Shown: positions 22,704 to 26,708 of the stretch, piece after piece | How positions within the stretch are numbered: the first letter of the stretch is position 1 | How the letters are laid out: each line of letters begins with the position of its first letter | Origin: Bog-877 sp049518775 | Lineage (GTDB): Bacteria > Chloroflexota > Dormibacteria > Aeolococcales > Bog-877 | Direction: 5' to 3' | Assembly (NCBI GenBank): GCA_049518775.1 | Contig: JBEKRL010000022.1 | Location: 1 to 26,708, forward strand | Length of the DNA stretch: 26,708 nucleotides | Translations under genes and position numbers: made by a program | The notes under the pieces: model-generated | The model's database searches: none | What the model saw: only the letters and a program-made list of their open reading frames with translations | Told to the model about the DNA's origin: nothing

Positions 22704-23770
22704 GCCCAGTCGCGGCCGGTTCCCAGGACTGGAGCTCGGGCAGCCCTGAGGAGGTGGCCAGCGGGATCTTCCGGATCCCGCTGCCCCTGCCGGGGGATGG
22801 GTTGAAGGCGGTCAACGCCTACCTTCTGCGGGCGGTGGACGGGGATCTGCTGATCGACTGCGGCTGGGACCACCCCGCCAGCTGGAGGGTTCTGGCCTCG
22901 GCCCTGAACCACCTGGGAAGCGCTCCGCACCTGGTGCGCCACGTCTTCGCCACCCATTTCCACGGCGACCACTTGGGAGCGGCGGGCAGGATTCGGGAGG
23001 CCAGCCGGGCCCTGGTCACCCTGGGGCTGGGCGACCGGGAGAGCGCTTTGATCCTGGCCACCGACCCCGAGCTCGCCAGCAGCCGCACCGGGGAGCTGCT
23101 CCGCCGCCACGGGGCCGCCTCGGTCGTGGAGGCGCTGAACCTGGCGGCAGTCGGCAGGCCGCCGCGGGCCGGGCGGACCTCCCTGCCCGACCTCTTCCTC
23201 ACCGGCGGTCTGCTGCGGTTCCAGGATCGGGAGATGGAGGTGCTGCCGACCCCCGGGCACACCCGCGGCCACCTCTGCCTCTTCGATCGGAGCGCCGGCA
23301 TCCTCTTCGCCGGCGACCACGTCCTGCCCCACATCACGCCCTCGATCGGGGTCGAGTTTCCCGACGGCGGCCTTCCGCTCCGGGACTTCCTTGGCTCGTT
23401 GGATGCGGTCCGGGAGCTGCCCGCCAGGCTGGTCCTGCCGGCCCACGGTCCCGCCTTCGCCGACCTGGGCGGACGGGTGGACCAGCTGCTGGAGCACCAC
23501 CGGCACCGACTGCGGCTCTGCCGGGAAGCCGTCGAGGCCGGCGCCACCAACGCGATGGCCGTGGCCCAGGCGCTGCGGTGGACCAGGCGGGAGCGGCGCT
23601 TCGCCGAGCTGGACGCCTTCAACCAGATGCTGGCGGTGGGTGAGTCCGCGGCCCACCTGGAGCTGCTGGCGGCGCGCGGCGAGCTGCTCTCCCGGGTCGC
23701 GGACGACGCGGTGGAGTTCGGGCCGCTGGAGGGGCCGACAGGCAACCCCCGGGGTGGTGACTCGAGGTGA
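22700..23770 (+). CDS. MBL-fold metallo-hydrolase with C-terminal winged-helix domain
   Basis: 356 aa. The zinc motif THFHGDHLG (H86, H88, D90, H91) is followed by PTPGHTRGHLCLF, FAGDHVLPHITPS and LPAHGP, so the full binuclear site is present. A C-terminal helical domain (about 265-340: LLEHHRHRLRLCREAVEAG, AQALRWTRRERRF) fits the winged-helix extension found in glyoxalase II-like and LACTB2-type members. The TTG at 22700 overlaps the MscS stop; the long upstream open frame is a shadow of mscS. Probably a thioester or ester hydrolase. The substrate is unknown, though linkage to the aldehyde dehydrogenase suggests an acyl-CoA or aldehyde-related step. Confidence 0.9.
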   Translation: MSPVAAGSQDWSSGSPEEVASGIFRIPLPLPGDGLKAVNAYLLRAVDGDLLIDCGWDHPASWRVLASALNHLGSAPHLVRHVFATHFHGDHLGAAGRIREASRALVTLGLGDRESALILATDPELASSRTGELLRRHGAASVVEALNLAAVGRPPRAGRTSLPDLFLTGGLLRFQDREMEVLPTPGHTRGHLCLFDRSAGILFAGDHVLPHITPSIGVEFPDGGLPLRDFLGSLDAVRELPARLVLPAHGPAFADLGGRVDQLLEHHRHRLRLCREAVEAGATNAMAVAQALRWTRRERRFAELDAFNQMLAVGESAAHLELLAARGELLSRVADDAVEFGPLEGPTGNPRGGDSR

Positions 23771-25155
23771 CCTCCACGGAGAGCTCGGCCGAGGTCTTCC
23801 GCTCGGTCAACCCTGCCACCGAGGCGGTGGTGGCGGAGTACCCGGCCATGACCCCAGAGCAGATCGATCGGGTCCTCGAGCGGGCCCAGCTGGCGTTCCT
23901 CCGCAACCGCAGGGAGTCGATCGCCTGGCGCTCGGAGCGGATGCTGGCGCTGGCCCAGGGGTTGGGCTCGGCGCGCGACGAGCTGGCCCGCCTGGTCACC
24001 TCGGAGATGGGCAAGCCGCTGGCCGAGGCCCGGGCAGAGGTGGACAAATGCGCGGTCACCTGCGAGTACTTCGCCCACCAGGCACCGGCCTTCCTGGCCG
24101 ACGAAGTGGTCCCCTCCGACTCCCCCCGCAGCCTGATCGCCTTCCGGCCGCTCGGGGTGGTTCTGGCGATCATGCCCTGGAATTACCCGCTCTGGCAGGT
24201 GATCCGCTTCGCGGCCCCGGCCCTGATGGCCGGCAACACCGCGGTTCTCAAGCACGCCCGAAACTGCTTCGGCTCGGCGCTGGCGCTGGAGCGACTGGTC
24301 GAGCAGGCCGGCTTCCCCGAGGGCTCCCTGGGGGCATTGCTGATCGGCACTGCACCGGTGGAGCTCGTGATCGCCGACCCCCGGGTGAGGGCGGTCACCC
24401 TCACCGGCAGCGACATCACCGGGAGCAAGGTCGCATCCCTGGCCGGGCGGGAGTTGAAGAAGGCGGTCCTGGAACTGGGAGGCTCGGACTTCTTCCTGGT
24501 GCTGGAGGACGCCGACCTTGCCCAGGCGGCCGAGGTCGGGGTCAGGTCCCGATTTCAGAACGCCGGCCAGACCTGCATCGCGGCCAAGCGATTCCTGGTC
24601 GCCGCCAGGGTCGCGGCCGAGTTTGAGGAGCGCTTCATCGCTCTCGCCTCCGGGCTGTGTCTGGGCGACCCCATGGACCCCAGCACCGGCCTGGGCCCCA
24701 TGGCTCGGCCAGAGCTGCGCCGGGTGCTGCAGGACCAACTGACACGTTCCCTGAGGGCGGGAGCCCGGCTGGCGCTGGGAGGTGACCCCCCGGCCAGGCC
24801 GGGCTTCTTCTTCCCCGCGACCGTGGTCCTGAACGCCCGGCCCGGGATGGCAGTCTTCGACGAGGAGACCTTCGGGCCGGTGGCGGCCTTCACCCGCTTC
24901 GAGAGCGAGTCCGAGGGTCTGCGACTGGCCAACCACAGCCGCTACGGGCTGGGCGGAAACGTGTGGACCGCCGACATCGAGCACGGGGTGGCTCTGGCAG
25001 CGGAGCTGGACACCGGTGGGGTGTTCGTCAACGGCATGACCCACTCCGACGCCCGGCTGCCATTCGGCGGGGTCCGCCGCAGCGGCTTCGGGCGCGAACT
25101 GCACCAGTTCGGTATCCGGGAGTTCACCAACATCCAGACCGTTTGGCGACCCTAG
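23767..25155 (+). CDS. NAD(P)-dependent aldehyde dehydrogenase (succinate-semialdehyde dehydrogenase-like)
   Basis: 462 aa, cytosolic. Oxidises an aldehyde to the acid. N139 (MPWNYPLWQ), K162 (VLKHARN), the general-base Glu E236 (VLELGGSDFF) and the nucleophile C270 (FQNAGQTCIAAKRF) are all present, as is FDEETFGPVAAF. The VLKHA block and the short N-terminus resemble the YneI/Sad and GabD1 subgroup that uses succinate semialdehyde. GTG start at 23767, overlapping the MBL stop (GTGA). Last gene of the operon. The substrate call is tentative. Confidence 0.93.
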   Translation: MTSTESSAEVFRSVNPATEAVVAEYPAMTPEQIDRVLERAQLAFLRNRRESIAWRSERMLALAQGLGSARDELARLVTSEMGKPLAEARAEVDKCAVTCEYFAHQAPAFLADEVVPSDSPRSLIAFRPLGVVLAIMPWNYPLWQVIRFAAPALMAGNTAVLKHARNCFGSALALERLVEQAGFPEGSLGALLIGTAPVELVIADPRVRAVTLTGSDITGSKVASLAGRELKKAVLELGGSDFFLVLEDADLAQAAEVGVRSRFQNAGQTCIAAKRFLVAARVAAEFEERFIALASGLCLGDPMDPSTGLGPMARPELRRVLQDQLTRSLRAGARLALGGDPPARPGFFFPATVVLNARPGMAVFDEETFGPVAAFTRFESESEGLRLANHSRYGLGGNVWTADIEHGVALAAELDTGGVFVNGMTHSDARLPFGGVRRSGFGRELHQFGIREFTNIQTVWRP

Positions 25156-26183
25156 ACCGGGCCGGCGCCGAGCGGTGACCAATTCTGAGATCCCATGTCG
25201 CCCACGCCAGTGCACCAGAGTCGCCGCGTCGCGCCCGCGCTGATCCCCGAGCCCTCCATCTGCCTGCTCAAGCTGCCCACCGGCGGGCCGAGCCCAGGTC
25301 GCCCGGGTGGAGTGGCCCGGGGCACTCGGGGGGCGAGTAAGGCCGTCCCCGGTCCGGCGCCATCGAGCCCAGATCGGATCTGGGTGAGCCCCATGCGGGA
25401 GCCACCGCGGCGTTGGTTTGCCGGTGTCGCACCAGGTGAGGGTCCGCGCCACGGTCAGCGAGCGGCTATCTTCGCGGCGCGGCGGGAGCACCCACTGGCC
25501 GGTCGCATCACCTAGCAACCCTGAGGAACCCCGGGGGGACAGCCTTCTGACCCCGCCGCTGCCGCCCTCAAGGTAGACCTCCCGGGGGGATCGGACTCGA
25601 CCGAAGCAGGTGACCGCTGGCGACCCGGACCGAGTGATGGGATTCGCCGAAATGCGCAGTAGACTCTGGAGGGGGCGCCTATGCTCTTTTCGCGATCAGG
25701 CATCCACCGGCCGGTCGTTGGGCGCGCTGGGGCTTCGCTTGGCTCCGGCGTCCCGCTGAGGGCTGCTCCCGCACTAGCTGGCTGGCAGTCGTGGCGTGTA
25801 CCGAGTCCCCCGGCGCCGGCTGCCGTCTCCCACGCTGCGACCCGCCCCAGGGTTGACGCGGAAGGGCGGGTGCACCTGTCAGCGGCTCGACGCGCCCGCA
25901 CGCGTGAGAACCCGGACGCCTCGAGCGGGTCGGGCTGCCGGCCACCCGCAACGATCGGAGCCACGCACTCGAGCGCCCACCGGCCCTCCCCGCCCGTGCC
26001 CCCAACCGGCTCCCCCAGGCACGCGCGGGTACCGAGCCCGGCTCGCAGGGACGGACCCGCACGCTGTCACTCACCGCCCCAGCTGGCGCCGCCAGGGTCG
26101 CGGGGACGTGATCGCCACCGCGCCGGGCAACACGGCCGATCCAGCGGTCGACCCTGCCACCGTGGCGGGTCAGGGAGAAGGAC
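25156..26183. other. Long gene-poor region with one doubtful ORF
   Basis: About 1 kb without a recognisable gene. A 168-codon frame (25681-26187, +) has features of a gene: TAGACT 15 nt upstream, GGAGGGGG before its ATG, and an ATGA overlap with the next gene. Its Arg/Pro/Ser-rich sequence and mixed third-codon bases do not look coding, and I recognise no motif. A 106-codon frame (25195-25515, +) is likewise featureless. No tRNA, CRISPR or clear repeat was seen. The region may be insertion debris next to the IS110-type element. Confidence 0.4.
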
Positions 26184-26600
26184 ATGAATGAAGAGGCACT
26201 GTTTACTTATCTGGAGAGAACAACCAAGAAGAATCAACTGCTGTGGACCTGTGAGGTTGAGCATCTGGGAAACGGGCTCAATACGAGGCTCACAACAGCA
26301 TTTCAACTCGCCGACAGGTACATCATCGTGGTGGTAATGGCCCACAAGAAGAGCACCGGCGGGACCGATTCCTATTCGCTGCGGGCGGATAGCGATGACC
26401 TGAGCCTGGCGAGTGTCAATAACAAGGAGAAGTCCCAGCTGCGGGACCTGTATGAATTCGTCTATCACCATACGGTGGAAGTGATCAAGGCCAGATTCTC
26501 GGTGTCCGCTGCTGCCGCCATCGCTGAAAGGGCCAAGCAGGCCAGGGAGAACCTGGTCAGGGAGGCCTTCGACGAGGCGATCGCCGGCGTAATGCGCTAG
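26184..26600 (+). CDS. Unrecognised 138-aa protein with atypical composition
   Basis: 138 aa, not assigned to a family. It starts at ATG 26184 behind a good ribosome site (GGGAGAAGGAC). The sequence is soluble-looking: an N-terminal helix (EEALFTYLERTTKKNQ), a strand-rich centre (LADRYIIVVVMAHKK) and a long C-terminal helix (SAAAAIAERAKQARENLVREAFDEAI) quoted here in parts as SAAAAIAERAKQAREN and LVREAFDEAI. Codons use A/T third positions (AAT, GAA, AAG, TAT) far more than the neighbours. Being 17 bp from an IS110-type transposase end, it looks horizontally acquired. Function unknown. Confidence 0.7.
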   Translation: MNEEALFTYLERTTKKNQLLWTCEVEHLGNGLNTRLTTAFQLADRYIIVVVMAHKKSTGGTDSYSLRADSDDLSLASVNNKEKSQLRDLYEFVYHHTVEVIKARFSVSAAAAIAERAKQARENLVREAFDEAIAGVMR

Positions 26601-26616
26601 GTCCCATAGGGTTTTG

Positions 26617-26708
26617 TCAAGCCCGGTAGCTGGGGTCGAAGGGCTGGCCGTTGCGCCAGACTCCCCAGACCAGGCTCAGCGACTTGCTCATGCAGTGCCC
26701 GAGGGCGT
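26617..26708 (-). mobile_element. C-terminus of an IS110-family transposase (partial, runs off window)
   Basis: The minus strand reads ALGHCMSKSLSLVWGVW then RNGQPFDPSYRA and a stop (TGA at 26619-26617). This matches the usual C-terminal end of IS110/IS116/IS902 transposases (LGHCM...VWGVWRNGQPFDP). Only 30 codons are visible; the DEDD and Ser catalytic domains lie outside. IS110 elements generally lack long terminal inverted repeats and use a bridge RNA from a flanking non-coding region, so the element end cannot be placed by eye. It probably lies in 26601-26616. Confidence 0.75.

Noticed and set aside
22819..25518. 899-codon minus-strand frame across the MBL and aldehyde dehydrogenase genes
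   Set aside because: Antisense shadow with no domain; both sense genes have complete catalytic motifs.
1..26708. CRISPR array, tRNA or rRNA genes
   Set aside because: No regularly spaced repeats, cloverleaf-like or rRNA-like sequence was seen on reading through; short tRNAs could still be missed without a covariance search.

Overview
This is a GC-rich bacterial chromosome segment, dense in genes, with many GTG and TTG starts and many 1-34 bp gene overlaps. The main theme is hopanoid (bacterial triterpenoid) biosynthesis. The lineage cannot be fixed by eye. GC-richness, leaderless-looking promoters, an actinobacterial-style prenyl synthase motif (RDDVLGVFG) and the hpnCDE route fit a soil lineage such as Actinomycetota, Dormibacterota or a GC-rich Chloroflexota relative. 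That is inference only.

Layout. 1-162: end of an unidentified membrane protein. 243-1517 (-): zinc alcohol dehydrogenase, divergent from the hopanoid operon. 1708-8715 (+): six overlapping genes, ispH, polyprenyl diphosphate synthase, shc (hpnF), hpnC, hpnD and hpnE. They run from the last MEP-pathway step to hopene: HMBPP to IPP/DMAPP, prenyl diphosphates, presqualene diphosphate, hydroxysqualene, squalene, hopene. 9004-9630 (+): F420/NADP-oxidoreductase-like protein. 9913-11330: a scar in which a tetR gene lacking part of helix 1 abuts a decayed ATP-grasp pseudogene. 11343-14538 (-): a second hopanoid operon with an orphan OmpR-type response regulator, hpnA, and a fusion of a DUF422/CruF-like membrane domain to an HpnG-like nucleosidase. 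14894-15724 (+): sirtuin. 15849-16643 (-): acetoacetate decarboxylase-like enzyme with less GC-biased sequence. 17008-20193 (-): four-gene operon with a small unknown protein, two tandem-domain YbjQ/DUF74 proteins and an HDAC/AcuC-type deacetylase. It is divergent from 20271-25155 (+): DHA2 MFS exporter, MscS channel, MBL-fold hydrolase and aldehyde dehydrogenase. 25156-26183: about 1 kb without a convincing gene. 26184-26600 (+): unrecognised, less GC-rich gene. 26617-26708 (-): C-terminus of an IS110-type transposase running off the window.

How the genes fit together. The two hopanoid blocks cover precursor supply, the C30 skeleton (operon 1) and side-chain tailoring (operon 2: HpnA, HpnG-like). 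The radical-SAM enzyme HpnH, which would make the HpnG substrate, is not in the window. The most unusual points are the DUF422-HpnG fusion, the response regulator translationally coupled to hpnA, the four-copy DUF74 module coupled to a deacetylase gene, and TANNNT -10 elements 7-8 nt from start codons, which suggest leaderless transcripts. All functional calls come from motif recognition; no database search was run.
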